Shown: positions 7,736-15,865, counted from the stretch's first letter. The stretch is 38,934 nucleotides of DNA from a virus (IMGVR_UViG_3300046361_000130:1-38934), one strand, 5' to 3'. Translations and numbers: made by a program. The notes: generated by a model not told the origin, from the letters alone.

Positions 7736-8148
7736 GGATGCTCTCTTTTATATAAGTTGTGTTTTTTAACCTCTTCTTTGTACATCTTTTCAAACAATGC
7801 CGATTGCTTAGCATGAAACTCAATTTCTTTCATTAAATGAGCTTCTTTTTGTTTGTATAATTCATCGAGTGCTGCTAACTTTTTATTGGAACTTGCTTCG
7901 AGTTCTTGATACTTCCTTTCGTAGCGATCGTTTAAATCGTCAAGTGCGTTTTTATAAAGGTCAACTACTTTTGTTCCATTTTCGATTTCAGTTGTTTCTG
8001 CAGCTTTGTGCGCTTGCAAAACTTCAACTTTCATTTTTTCAACTTCTTGCAAATACTTTGATTTTGCAAAAGCAAAAGAAAAGTAACCTGTACCTCCAAT
8101 AGCTCCAATAATTGAAATAACTGTTCCAATGATTTCTATAACACTCAT
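7732..8148 (-). CDS. Membrane-anchored coiled-coil protein
   Basis: This 138-aa protein has an N-terminal hydrophobic, Gly-rich segment (about residues 4-29, IIGTVISIIGAIGGTGYF). A long charged helix follows, rich in Lys and Glu (about 33-130), and is almost certainly a coiled coil. No enzymatic motif was seen. It lies between the gp25-like and LysM-like baseplate genes. It may be a membrane-interacting tail component or a small lysis accessory; the sequence does not decide. Confidence 0.65.
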   Translation of the reverse strand: MSVIEIIGTVISIIGAIGGTGYFSFAFAKSKYLQEVEKMKVEVLQAHKAAETTEIENGTKVVDLYKNALDDLNDRYERKYQELEASSNKKLAALDELYKQKEAHLMKEIEFHAKQSALFEKMYKEEVKKHNLYKREHP

Positions 8149-8151
8149 AAA

Positions 8152-8433
8152 CTATCTAATTGCATCAACCTCAATATTTGGATAACTGAGTTTGATTGTT
8201 ATTTTTTTAAATCCATCAGCGGTTAATTGCTCATGAATTGATTTCTTTATAGCTGTTTCTGTTGATCTACTTTTTACAAGCTGTGGTAAGTTTACACCAA
8301 CCGCAGGATTCTCTTTCCAATCACCAGGACTACTCATTAATAAAAGGTCAATTTCTTGCTGTTCACTTTCACCAATAACAAAATCGCCGTTTTTAATCAG
8401 CATCTTTCCGTTAGTATCTAATAAATAATCCAT
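8152..8433 (-). CDS. Baseplate wedge protein, gp25/W-like
   Basis: This 93-aa protein has the opening DYLLDTNGKMLIKNGDFVIGES, the Q-E-I-D-LLL helix, and PGDWKENPAVGVNL. These are typical of the small GPW/gp25 or Mu gp46-like baseplate wedge proteins in Bacteroidota phages. Length is normal for the family (about 90-130 aa). It starts just after a strong minus-strand terminator (8446-8478), so its transcription needs read-through, antitermination or a promoter that I could not see. Confidence 0.72.
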   Translation of the reverse strand: MDYLLDTNGKMLIKNGDFVIGESEQQEIDLLLMSSPGDWKENPAVGVNLPQLVKSRSTETAIKKSIHEQLTADGFKKITIKLSYPNIEVDAIR

Positions 8434-8445
8434 AATTGAAACTTT

Positions 8446-8478
8446 AAAAAAAAGCCATCCACCTAATGGATGGCTTTT
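8446..8478. terminator. Strong bidirectional terminator inside the baseplate operon
   Basis: A perfect 12-bp stem (AAAAGCCATCCA at 8450-8461 with TGGATGGCTTTT at 8467-8478) has a 5-base loop and, on the minus strand, eight Ts after it. It separates the exported 152-aa protein from the gp25-like gene, both on the minus strand. Confidence 0.85.
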
Positions 8479-8494
8479 CTATTTTTAATATCTA

Positions 8495-8953
8495 CTAGCA
8501 GTCACTTCTTATTCGAAATTCCGCCAAGTGTTTATTCTTTGTCTGTAAATTATAATCTTCAAATAGCTTTTCCTTATAGGGTATTTCCTTTTGCTTATGA
8601 ATTTGCTTTGTGGAATAATTGTAAGTTAGAATCGCTACACTATGATACTTATTTTTTATCCTGGTATCATTTTGATAATTGAATCTACACCAACCAACGT
8701 CATCGTAGGCAAAGGTTACAAGGTTAAAAGTTTCAATTTCAAAAAATGGTGCATAATTTGCACTTACATAATTGTTTGAAATTGCTGTCAATACAACAAC
8801 TTCAGGGTAATCTACATTTACAGCATTAAATTGAACAGATTGTTCAGTTGAGAATGTTGTTTTTTGCTTTTGCTCCGGAGCGCTTGTAGTTGCGTGTACC
8901 GTACAAACCATCATCCCGATGGCAAGTAAAAAGAGCGAACGAATTGGCTTCAT
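8495..8953 (-). CDS. Exported protein of unknown function inside the baseplate operon
   Basis: This 152-aa protein has a clear signal peptide (about residues 1-21, KPIRSLFLLAIGMMVCTVHA, with cleavage likely after AHA-type residues near 21). The mature part is mixed alpha/beta, with an aromatic core (NYVSANYAPFFEIETFNLVTF) and a Cys near the C-terminus. It starts two bases after the spike gene and is followed by a strong terminator. An exported protein between spike and gp25-like genes is not part of the usual Mu order and looks like a moron. Possible roles are lysogenic conversion or modifying the host envelope. I do not recognise the family. Confidence 0.7.
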   Translation of the reverse strand: MKPIRSLFLLAIGMMVCTVHATTSAPEQKQKTTFSTEQSVQFNAVNVDYPEVVVLTAISNNYVSANYAPFFEIETFNLVTFAYDDVGWCRFNYQNDTRIKNKYHSVAILTYNYSTKQIHKQKEIPYKEKLFEDYNLQTKNKHLAEFRIRSDC

Positions 8954-8954
8954 T

Positions 8955-9461
8955 TTATTGTAATAGTTGATCTATTTTACTTTTATTAGTTTCAACTTCT
9001 GTTTTAATATTTGTAACTGTTGGAACATTTGGACCTGTTCCATAGCCGGGCAAAACAACAATTGCATTAACTGCATCACACAATGAACTTAATTGCTCAT
9101 GTTCTGTCTTCAGTATAGCTTTCAAACTTTGACCGTTTCTTGTAAGTTGCATTCCATCTCCAGACAATTTAAAAAACGTGTCCTGGTACTTATAACTTAA
9201 ACTTTTCACTTTAGAAGTTTGAAGTATAGAAGCTTGATTGTTGAATATTCCAATTATAACAATGCTTCCTATTTCTGGCACTATTGTAAGCTCCGATGTG
9301 TCATTATCCAAAACAGCATTTAAACTGCATTTAAAGAACGTTTTATCAGTGGTTAAACTTTGAACTTTTGCAACTGATCCATTTACTGAAATTACTTTTG
9401 CTTTGTCAATTTGGACTAGCATTTTTTCATCAATAATCTTTTCAATAGCAGCTCTTATCAT
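8955..9461 (-). CDS. Baseplate spike protein, gpV/Mu gp45-like
   Basis: This 168-aa protein has an N-terminal OB-fold-like region, residues about 16-80 (KVISVNGSVAKVQSL, then LTIVPEIGSIVIIGIF), as in gpV-type spikes. A short beta segment and a C-terminal helical tail follow. The usual membrane-piercing apex with a His-x-His iron site is not evident, so the spike tip may be another protein. It overlaps the hub gene by 4 bp. It is expected to sit at the centre of the baseplate. Confidence 0.72.
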   Translation of the reverse strand: MIRAAIEKIIDEKMLVQIDKAKVISVNGSVAKVQSLTTDKTFFKCSLNAVLDNDTSELTIVPEIGSIVIIGIFNNQASILQTSKVKSLSYKYQDTFFKLSGDGMQLTRNGQSLKAILKTEHEQLSSLCDAVNAIVVLPGYGTGPNVPTVTNIKTEVETNKSKIDQLLQ

Positions 9462-10456
9462 TTCAATAATTTCTTATCTGTGGCATACTTGCCAATTTCA
9501 CATTCGCGACGATAACCAGAAGACATTGATGCACTAAATTTTACAGTATCTACAAAATTGGTTGTGTCTCTTTTTTCATAAATACCAGGATCGTATATTC
9601 TCACGCGTTGACCATGTTCTACAAAAGGAAAACCATAACTTGTAATACTTCCTGCATAGCCACCATTGGTTTTTGCATTATTATAGCGATTGTCAACCAA
9701 TTGTTTTAATTGCTCTTTTGTAATTTGATAATCAATATTCATTCTCTGAATATCGCCACCTTCATTTCCTACATCGTAAACAATTACGCTTCCATCATTC
9801 TGAATTGACTTACCATAGATTTTTACATTACAGTCTTCAGGACTTTTATAAACAAGTGAATTGTCAATTATATTTTGTCCAAAAACAAAATTTGGAATGA
9901 CTTCACTAACTTTAACATCAGAATAAGGTAAACCGCACACTAAGCGCTTACCACGAAAGAACGTATATAAACCTGCTTTTTTCTTGAGCTCTTCAAAAAC
10001 TTTTGCCGATGTAGTATTCACATAACTAAAGTCACCATACTTTTCATCAGCACAAGCAATTTCATATCCTGGTGCAGCAGCTTCTAATATTTCTCTAACT
10101 GTCGCATCTTCAATATTTATAGAAACATTGTTCCGTTTCATTTTAAACATTTCGTCTTCGCAGTTAATTTCAATTGGAATAGTAGGTTGAATTTGGGAAA
10201 CATATCCCTCAAACTCAGTTACTAAAACCTTGTTATAACCAAGCTCTATCTTTACTGAGTCACCTGTTTTTATCAAATCTTTCAAAGAATCAATCGGAAA
10301 AACCATGTTTCCAACTTTATATTCGACTGCTTTAGGAAATTTAATGTTGGCAGTTCCTGTGTACTTACGCCACGTTTTCTCACCATCAACCTCCGAAATA
10401 CTTTCAAATACTAAATCACCTATCGTTATTTTACAAAGGAACACCATACGCTGCAT
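9458..10456 (-). CDS. Baseplate hub protein, gpD/Mu gp44-like
   Basis: This 332-aa protein is at the place of the tail hub. It has the mixed beta layout of gpD/gp44-family hubs. An N-terminal domain contains FESISEVDGEKTWRKYTG. A second region, about 100-140, has the NINIEDATVREILEAAA block. A C-terminal barrel follows, with SYGFPFVEHGQRVRIYDPG around residues 275-293. It forms the trimeric ring linking tube and spike. Two ATGs are possible (10456 and 10447); both overlap the upstream gene. Gene order (spike downstream, DUF6046-like gene upstream) supports the call. Confidence 0.75.
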   Translation of the reverse strand: MQRMVFLCKITIGDLVFESISEVDGEKTWRKYTGTANIKFPKAVEYKVGNMVFPIDSLKDLIKTGDSVKIELGYNKVLVTEFEGYVSQIQPTIPIEINCEDEMFKMKRNNVSINIEDATVREILEAAAPGYEIACADEKYGDFSYVNTTSAKVFEELKKKAGLYTFFRGKRLVCGLPYSDVKVSEVIPNFVFGQNIIDNSLVYKSPEDCNVKIYGKSIQNDGSVIVYDVGNEGGDIQRMNIDYQITKEQLKQLVDNRYNNAKTNGGYAGSITSYGFPFVEHGQRVRIYDPGIYEKRDTTNFVDTVKFSASMSSGYRRECEIGKYATDKKLLK

Positions 10457-11045
10457 CTACTATAAAAGGTTCTTTCGATCTGGCTTCAATTTCAAAGGCT
10501 TGCATGTTCTTGTAACCAACTGGTGCAATAGGCGTAAACTTTTGAATTGACAAATATTTTATTCCCAAAATATTTAAGTACGTTCCTTCAACATCAAACA
10601 ATGTTTCTTTTAATCTACAAACACGAGTTAACTCTCTAACTGCTGCTTCAGGATAATCGTTACTATCATAATTGATTATAAAACCTTTAATGGATATTTG
10701 CCAATCGCCATTTCCCATTAACTCTTCAACATCACCATCACGTCCAATGACTTCACTTACAACTATCTTCTTAGGCATTGAAGCTTCAACAACTATTTCA
10801 AAAGGAAAACTATATCCTTCAAATTGTTCGCCTGTTCCTTCAATAATCTTCGGAAGTAGTTTTACGTAATCCCAAATCGGCATTCCTGTTTGAGACTTTA
10901 ACTGCAAAGGTGAAAGCTCTTCAATAGGTTGTAATGCTTGAGCGTCTAATTTGTTGGTTTGTCCATCTATAATAGAATTAGTAGCATAACCTAAATTCAA
11001 CTTAAAAGTTGATTTGAATAATTCACTAAAGTTATAAGTAGACAT
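10431..11045 (-). CDS. Tail protein, DUF6046-like
   Basis: This 204-aa protein is found between the tail chaperone and the hub in Bacteroidota Mu-like phages and resembles the DUF6046 group. The mixed alpha/beta sequence has a central PFEIVVEASMPKKIVVSEVI strand pair (about 82-101) and GDWQISIKGFIIN (113-125), as in LysM-free versions of the tail initiator or gp43-like proteins. It overlaps the -1 frame of the chaperone by 14 bp and the hub by 26 bp, consistent with translational coupling. It probably joins tube to hub. Confidence 0.65.
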   Translation of the reverse strand: MSTYNFSELFKSTFKLNLGYATNSIIDGQTNKLDAQALQPIEELSPLQLKSQTGMPIWDYVKLLPKIIEGTGEQFEGYSFPFEIVVEASMPKKIVVSEVIGRDGDVEELMGNGDWQISIKGFIINYDSNDYPEAAVRELTRVCRLKETLFDVEGTYLNILGIKYLSIQKFTPIAPVGYKNMQAFEIEARSKEPFIVDAAYGVPL

Positions 11046-11235
11046 TTCCTTTTGCGTTTTGGCGTTTTGCTTCGAACTCTAAAGCATAATTTAATTGTTC
11101 CCACTTTTCCCAATAAACATCATCGGGTAATAATTCAGGATGAGGAATATTGAAATGAAAGCTTAACAATGCATCTTGCTTTCTTATTATATCTTTTCCT
11201 GCTAATCTTTCAATTGGCAGGGCTAAGCTTCCCCC
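11032..11235 (-). CDS. -1 frame extension of the tail assembly chaperone
   Basis: An open -1 reading frame follows the 147-aa chaperone gene. At the end of that gene the bases are TTG GGG GAA GCT TAG. A one-base slip back on the G5 run bypasses the TAG and adds about 67 residues, starting GSLALPIERLAGKDIIRKQD, with an aromatic, acidic middle (PDDVYWEKWEQLNYALEFE), and stopping at 11032-11034. A fused product of about 211 aa results. Paired short and frameshifted long tail chaperones (lambda G/GT, P2 E/E') lie at this place in the operon in most long-tailed phages. The frame has no ATG of its own near its start. Confidence 0.7.
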   Translation of the reverse strand, partial: GGSLALPIERLAGKDIIRKQDALLSFHFNIPHPELLPDDVYWEKWEQLNYALEFEAKRQNAKGNVYL

Positions 11236-11666
11236 AACTCAGAATCCATCATTTTAAAGATTCCACTTGCACTAATTGCAGCGGTCACTCCGATGTCACC
11301 ATCTGTTTTCAAACGCTCATCACCGCCTAACCAACAATTGTCACGTAAAAACTCACCAGATTCTAAAATCTTGTTTTGAGAATACATAGACAAAGCAGCA
11401 GCTTTGATATTTCTAGTTGGCGGTTTTAAGTAACCTATAGCGACATCGCCTTCAGCTACAGTAACTTTAATAGTGTGTACTTTTTTGTGTTCTGCTTTCC
11501 AAGCTTCAATTTGCTCCTTGGTAATAACTCCTTTTTTAGTGTTGTTGCTCATAACCTTGTTTTTTATTTTTGTTATTAGTTGTTTTTTAGTTACATCGCT
11601 TGAAAACTTAACCCCAAGCGATGTAGCCTTTATTTTTAATTCTTGAAGTGATAATTCACTAAGCAT
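11223..11666 (-). CDS. Tail assembly chaperone with N-terminal HeH/SAP-like helix pair
   Basis: This 147-aa protein starts at the ATG at 11666, which overlaps the tube stop codon by 8 bp. The first 40 residues (LSELSLQELKIKATSLGVKF, then KKQLITKIKNK) look like the short helix-extension-helix (HeH/LEM/SAP-like) unit. An alternative start at 11552 would remove it and give a 109-aa product. The rest has the pattern of tail chaperones: a beta start with HTIKVTVAEGDVAIGYLKPP, helices, and an acidic C-terminus. It carries a probable -1 frameshift just before its stop. It should bind the tape measure protein during tail assembly, although that gene lies on the other late unit. Confidence 0.7.
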   Translation of the reverse strand: MLSELSLQELKIKATSLGVKFSSDVTKKQLITKIKNKVMSNNTKKGVITKEQIEAWKAEHKKVHTIKVTVAEGDVAIGYLKPPTRNIKAAALSMYSQNKILESGEFLRDNCWLGGDERLKTDGDIGVTAAISASGIFKMMDSELGEA

Positions 11667-12090
11667 TCCAGTTGATATCACCCACATAAAGTGGAATTTC
11701 AACAGCCAAAGCATCGTTAGAACCAGCTTCTGCAGTTCTACTATTTTCTTTGAATTTGCATCCTATCAAAATATGTGATACCATCATTCCATCGTCACCA
11801 ACATAAGAAACAGGAATTGGAAATGGTGGAATATCTTGCAATGTTTTTCCTGCAGGTAAACTTGCTTGAATCAAATCAACCTCTTCAGATAAAATTGTAA
11901 TTGAACCTTCGTAAGCTTCATCACCTTGTGTAAATCCAATAGGCTTACTTGTGCCAACTGCTTTTACTGGATCAATGGCATCAGTTCTTTTATAATTGAT
12001 TGCTTTTACTGTAGTAAGTGTACGACCAAAAGGAGTTACACGTACTGAAGCATAATTTCTAAACTTTCCGTTAATTGCTATTGTGCTCAT
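11659..12090 (-). CDS. Tail tube protein
   Basis: This 143-aa protein follows the sheath gene by 2 bp, as in other myoviruses. The beta-rich sequence has the features of tube proteins: INGKFRNYASVRVTP at the start, then FTQGDEAYEGSITIL near residue 54, and a C-terminal LAVEIPLYVGDINW. It polymerises as stacked hexamers inside the sheath. Mu gpM is the functional equivalent. No signal or membrane segment is present. Confidence 0.8.
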   Translation of the reverse strand: MSTIAINGKFRNYASVRVTPFGRTLTTVKAINYKRTDAIDPVKAVGTSKPIGFTQGDEAYEGSITILSEEVDLIQASLPAGKTLQDIPPFPIPVSYVGDDGMMVSHILIGCKFKENSRTAEAGSNDALAVEIPLYVGDINWNA

Positions 12091-12092
12091 GA

Positions 12093-13331
12093 TTAATTTT
12101 TAAACGGGTTATTAAATCCTATTTTTAAAGTGATTTCTCTACCAATAGCTACAGGAACAAAAGTTAACTTCATTTCTAATTTTGAAGTTGTCAAAACATT
12201 TTGATTAGGATCAACAAAGCAATCAATGCCTCCACTAATATCACCATCGGCTAACATCGGACGTAAAGCTTCTTGAGCTACAACTTCCAAAGATTTACTG
12301 ATTTCTGGTTGTAGTTTACCAGTGTTAGGATCTACATACAATCTTGATTTAACTTTTGGTAAAACAGCCACTCGAGCTAAACGAATAGCCTTTTTGATGG
12401 TTCTGTTGTTTTCAACATAAGCATAGTCAGAAGTTACAACACAAGCAGTGTTCGTGTCTACAATATGATATCCAATAATACCAGGAACCAAAGTGGCAAA
12501 GTTTAATCCTTTTTCATTCAACAAATCTAAGTTGTCGTCTGTATAAGTATTGACATAGCTTCCAGAGCTCAAACCTGCATTAAGGTAGTAACCTTTGTTA
12601 ACATCAGTTAATGAAAATTCAGGAATTTGCTCACCTGCATTTTGTGAAACGTCCGCTAATGAAATCATAGAAACATAGTCCTCAACAGAAGCATATTCAT
12701 TATAAATAGCTTTTAAGTTTGAGACATCATTATCAGCTCCAATCCAAACCGAAACATCTGGACATTCACTTTCTAATGTTCTAAGGTTTAAAACACCACT
12801 TGCAGAACCAGAGAAAGATCTACCTTCTAAAAAGAAATCGCAAAATCTATCTTTTGTAAATTCAAAGTCAGCAAGTTCTTGAAGTTTGTATAAAGCTGTA
12901 ATACAATCAGCATCTAAGCCTGTTGTAATAGTTGCTACATAATCATCTTCCGGATTTAAAGCAATCATTGCAAGTTTACACTCACCGGCTTTATCTCTCA
13001 ATACTTTTGCCAAATAGTTATTGGCTTTGTCTGCCATCTGTGTCAAAGTAACTGTTTGAGCTACCGGCATAAAATGGATAACAATAGATGGATTGTTGAA
13101 AAACATTTTTTTCAATCTGTGGTATGTTAACACCTTATTAGTGTCATCATAAGCATCACTCAATCCTAAAGCTTCAACGTCGTCAATGCTATTTAACGTG
13201 TAAATAGTTCCAAGGTCCATGTCAGCTGTTGCAACTGCATTCATGACAACGGCTGTTGTCATGTCTGCTGTTGTTGCTGTACGTCCTAATTGACCGTTAA
13301 GCTTTAATATGTTTAAACGAGGTCTGTTCAT
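12093..13331 (-). CDS. Contractile tail sheath protein
   Basis: This 412-aa protein of the DUF2586-like sheath group is shorter than Mu gpL (about 495 aa), as usual in Bacteroidota. The N-terminal 60 residues form the arm that interlocks neighbouring subunits. The centre contains the alpha/beta core (LAMIALNPEDDY, then SVWIGADNDV and FATLVPGIIGYHIVDTNT). The C-terminus (VPVAIGREITLKIGFNNPF) resembles the sheath C-terminal arm that contacts the tube. It establishes that this is a contractile-tailed phage. It is followed 2 bp later by the tube gene. Confidence 0.85.
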   Translation of the reverse strand: MNRPRLNILKLNGQLGRTATTADMTTAVVMNAVATADMDLGTIYTLNSIDDVEALGLSDAYDDTNKVLTYHRLKKMFFNNPSIVIHFMPVAQTVTLTQMADKANNYLAKVLRDKAGECKLAMIALNPEDDYVATITTGLDADCITALYKLQELADFEFTKDRFCDFFLEGRSFSGSASGVLNLRTLESECPDVSVWIGADNDVSNLKAIYNEYASVEDYVSMISLADVSQNAGEQIPEFSLTDVNKGYYLNAGLSSGSYVNTYTDDNLDLLNEKGLNFATLVPGIIGYHIVDTNTACVVTSDYAYVENNRTIKKAIRLARVAVLPKVKSRLYVDPNTGKLQPEISKSLEVVAQEALRPMLADGDISGGIDCFVDPNQNVLTTSKLEMKLTFVPVAIGREITLKIGFNNPFKN

Positions 13332-13336
13332 CGTAA

Positions 13337-13933
13337 TTATTTTTTAGCCGCTGTTTCTGCGGAATTTTTAACGTCTTTTGCCTCTTCAACAACTTCAACC
13401 TTTAGAGCTTTTAAAGTTGCTAATTCATTGCTTACTTGAGATAATTGAGCTCTCAATTCAATTACTGATTTTACAATTGGCAAAGCTTCATCGCTTAATG
13501 TAAGTTCAGGAACTTCGTTTTCAAGGTCACAAGCTCTAGTAACAGCCTCAGCAACTTCATTGAAAGTAGTTTGACTAGTTTCAAGCTTTTCTCTTAAACC
13601 TACAACTTTGGCAACAACCTCAGGTGTTTGTCCATCAACTTCAGGAGCATCAGCTTCCAAGTCAGTTGCTAGAATTACTAATTTTATTGCATCACCTAAA
13701 GTTGCATTAGCTTCTTTAGTAATTTGCAAATCCTCTTCCAGTTCCTTCGTGTCTTCAGGTTCAAACCCTTCACGAAAAAACACTTCTGGTTCCTTTTTGA
13801 AACCATTTCTTTGGTGATGACGTGTTGCATCTAAGTCAACAAAAAACGCTTGGCCATCTTCAGTAACAATTACCTTGTTACATTTCGGATAATCCTTTAG
13901 AATTTCATCGGCTATTTTCTTTGAATTGCTCAT
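13337..13933 (-). CDS. Helical coiled-coil protein between lysis and sheath genes
   Basis: This 198-aa protein has residues about 15-50 forming a small alpha/beta start (KVIVTEDGQAFFVDLDATRH). The rest is acidic helices with heptad-like repeats (about 60-195) ending in Lys/Ala-rich sequence. Bacteroidota Mu-like phages often carry such a protein between capsid and sheath; its job is unknown. A head-tail connector accessory or a scaffold-like protein are possible. It overlaps the u-spanin candidate by 4 bp. Confidence 0.65.
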   Translation of the reverse strand: MSNSKKIADEILKDYPKCNKVIVTEDGQAFFVDLDATRHHQRNGFKKEPEVFFREGFEPEDTKELEEDLQITKEANATLGDAIKLVILATDLEADAPEVDGQTPEVVAKVVGLREKLETSQTTFNEVAEAVTRACDLENEVPELTLSDEALPIVKSVIELRAQLSQVSNELATLKALKVEVVEEAKDVKNSAETAAKK

Positions 13934-14418
13934 TTTTTTTTAAAGTTTGTGATCAGATACAAAACTCCTAATCCGGCAAGGATTAATAAGAATATAAACC
14001 CAATCGAATGAATAATTTTTTTAGTCCATCCGCCCTTTTCAGTTGGTGGAGGTGTTGTGATTTTCTCAGACTCAAATCTCTTTCTTAAACTCGAAATAAT
14101 GCTATCTCTAAGTTGCACCTGGAACTGTAAACTATCACAATCCGCTTGAGCTGTTAAAATGTTGTCTTTGTCTTTTGATAGTGTAATTGTTGCATTTCCA
14201 CTTTTCTTAACAAGTGGTTTTTCATTGAGTTCAAAAACGGGTGTTTTAACTTGAACCGATGACGAAGGCGCAACAATTGTTGTGTCTCTTAATCGAACAG
14301 TCTTTGTTACAATTAATGTATCGTGAACTGTTTTCTCAATAGTTGTAACCCGTTTTGAACTGCAACTTTCAACAACACAACTAAATATTATTAATGCTAT
14401 GATAATTAGCTTTCTCAT
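13930..14418 (-). CDS. Putative unimolecular spanin (lipoprotein with C-terminal membrane helix)
   Basis: This 162-aa protein has an N-terminal lipoprotein signal with Cys near residues 14-19 (IIFSCVVESC, lipid-modified Cys likely at 19). A periplasmic region contains VHDTLIVTKTVRLRDTTIV and SLQFQVQLRDSIISSL. A transmembrane helix lies at about 137-158 (IGFIFLLILAGLGVLYLI), followed by a Lys-rich cytoplasmic tail. An outer-membrane lipid anchor plus a C-terminal inner-membrane helix is the topology of u-spanins such as T1 gp11. It overlaps the lysozyme stop codon by 4 bp (ATGA). Lysozyme-spanin pairing supports a role in disrupting the outer membrane at lysis. Confidence 0.7.
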   Translation of the reverse strand: MRKLIIIALIIFSCVVESCSSKRVTTIEKTVHDTLIVTKTVRLRDTTIVAPSSSVQVKTPVFELNEKPLVKKSGNATITLSKDKDNILTAQADCDSLQFQVQLRDSIISSLRKRFESEKITTPPPTEKGGWTKKIIHSIGFIFLLILAGLGVLYLITNFKKK

Positions 14419-14891
14419 TTTGTATAGTATAATTCAGCTTCTAACTGTCTTCTTGAAATTAAGCCGTTAACGACTTTTCCATTTGCTTTGTTCCATTTGG
14501 CAAACTCATTTGCAATAGTTTTATCCAATGGGTTTTTATTAACTTTTTTAAGCAATGTTGAATCACCAAGCCCTTCAGCAATAATGTCGATATCAATATC
14601 AGTTCCTAGGTTGTAAGCAAAACTTAAAAGGGCGTTAAACATATTTTGTGTGATGTTTGATGTAACTAGTTTATTAACATCCCTTTCGTAATCTTGAACT
14701 ATAACTTTGAAAATTTCAACACCATAAGCTCTAGTTATTGGCTTATCTTTCATGGTAACTTTCTTTCCATTTGGATAGTAAGTATTACCAAAACCAATCG
14801 TTGGAACTCCTGCAGAACACAAGTAAGGTTTTGAACTAAAACCCTCTCTATCTTGTAAAAACTTTTCGCCTTTTTGGTCTAATTTTCTCAT
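14415..14891 (-). CDS. Endolysin, glycoside hydrolase family 24 lysozyme
   Basis: This 158-aa T4-type lysozyme cuts peptidoglycan glycan strands. EGF at residues 16-18 carries catalytic Glu16. YLCSAGVPTIGFG at 23-35 carries Cys25 and Thr31, equivalent to T4 Asp20 and Thr26. Cys in place of Asp is a common natural variant and still works in T4 lysozyme. NALLSFAYNLG at 85-95 and the C-terminal ISRRQLEAELY (about 144-154) are further family landmarks. There is no signal peptide, so release probably depends on a holin that I could not identify with certainty. It is encoded just after the capsid gene, with a hairpin terminator between, and before the u-spanin candidate. Confidence 0.9.
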   Translation of the reverse strand: MRKLDQKGEKFLQDREGFSSKPYLCSAGVPTIGFGNTYYPNGKKVTMKDKPITRAYGVEIFKVIVQDYERDVNKLVTSNITQNMFNALLSFAYNLGTDIDIDIIAEGLGDSTLLKKVNKNPLDKTIANEFAKWNKANGKVVNGLISRRQLEAELYYTK

Positions 14892-14900
14892 TACTTTTTA

Positions 14901-14930
14901 AAAATGCTACGCAGTACTAGACTGCGTAGC
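14901..14930 (-). terminator. Hairpin terminator between capsid and lysozyme genes
   Basis: GCTACGCAGT (14906-14915) and ACTGCGTAGC (14921-14930) form a perfect 10-bp stem with a 5-base loop. On the minus strand it is followed by ATTTTT. It lies just downstream of the capsid gene and may lower expression of the lysis and tail genes relative to the capsid. Confidence 0.75.
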
Positions 14931-14942
14931 TATTTATTTTTA

Positions 14943-15863
14943 CTAAACTACAGCCGAAATAATCGCTCCGAAACCATAATCCTGTTTCTTATCGCACAAT
15001 CCGTAAGAGTGTAAACGATAATCAGATTGAGGATCTATAGTTCTTGTAGCTTGCTGCATTGGAGTGTAAAGTGACATTACATTCTCAACGTGATACACAG
15101 TGTTTGGTGCATAGTAGAAAATAGATGCATTTCTATCTGTACTAACAGCTGCTGCTCCTTGTGCTCTCAAAACACCTGCAGTGGTGTAAGTAACATTGAA
15201 GTTGTTTGTAAAGAATTTTAATTCGTACAATCTGTCAATTTTACCTGTGCTAGGATTGATGATTAAATCACCACGATTTACATTTGTTGGATCATTTCTG
15301 TCTAACAATAAATCAGCTTCATGCTCTGGACACAAAATCATGTACCATGCATTTGTATCAGTAAGGTTCAATTTTTTCAACTCCGTGATGTAGTTGATTA
15401 AATCACCAATGGTCAAACGTTTTCTAGTTCCAACAGTCGCACCTGTAGTTCTAACAACTGGCGTTGTAGCAGTGTTTTGCGTTGGAGCAAGTTTGTACAT
15501 TACGTAATTTCTAATACCAATTTTCCAAGAATCCATGTGCATTTTCTTGATTTCAGAATCTTTGTCGAAAGGCATTGCTCTCAATTCTGCATCTGTTACA
15601 ACAGTAACATCTGTATCAAGTTTGTCCCAAGGCACTAATCCTTTTTGAGCATCAATTGCAACTGGTGTAAAAGCAGTTGTTTTATTAACGTGTAGCCCAA
15701 TCGCGTTAATCAATTTGTTGAATTTGATACCATCAGTGTCGATTGCACCTTTTGGAGCTTTTGTCAAAGTTCCGATGAAGTCGTCTTTATAGTTTTTAAA
15801 TTCCGAAAGCAACATCGGATCTACGTATTGCTTTAACCAAGTTCCTGTTTCTAATGTAGGCAT
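14943..15863 (-). CDS. Major capsid protein
   Basis: This 306-aa protein follows the protease/scaffold gene by 2 bp, the standard place. The size matches Mu gpT-type capsid proteins. The N-terminal region (LKQYVDPMLLSEFKNYKDDF) is helical. The middle has FTPVAIDAQKGLVPWDKLDT and the conserved-looking LRAMPFDKDSEIKKMHMDSWKIG, and the C-terminal half is beta-rich with ASIFYYAPNTVYHVENVMS. It should form the T-number lattice of the head. No maturation cleavage site was assigned. Confidence 0.82.
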   Translation of the reverse strand: MPTLETGTWLKQYVDPMLLSEFKNYKDDFIGTLTKAPKGAIDTDGIKFNKLINAIGLHVNKTTAFTPVAIDAQKGLVPWDKLDTDVTVVTDAELRAMPFDKDSEIKKMHMDSWKIGIRNYVMYKLAPTQNTATTPVVRTTGATVGTRKRLTIGDLINYITELKKLNLTDTNAWYMILCPEHEADLLLDRNDPTNVNRGDLIINPSTGKIDRLYELKFFTNNFNVTYTTAGVLRAQGAAAVSTDRNASIFYYAPNTVYHVENVMSLYTPMQQATRTIDPQSDYRLHSYGLCDKKQDYGFGAIISAVV

Positions 15864-15865
15864 GA

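Noticed and set aside
14415-14891. Cys in place of catalytic Asp in the lysozyme as an inactivating change
   Set aside because: Cys here is a common natural variant, and the equivalent T4 mutant is active.
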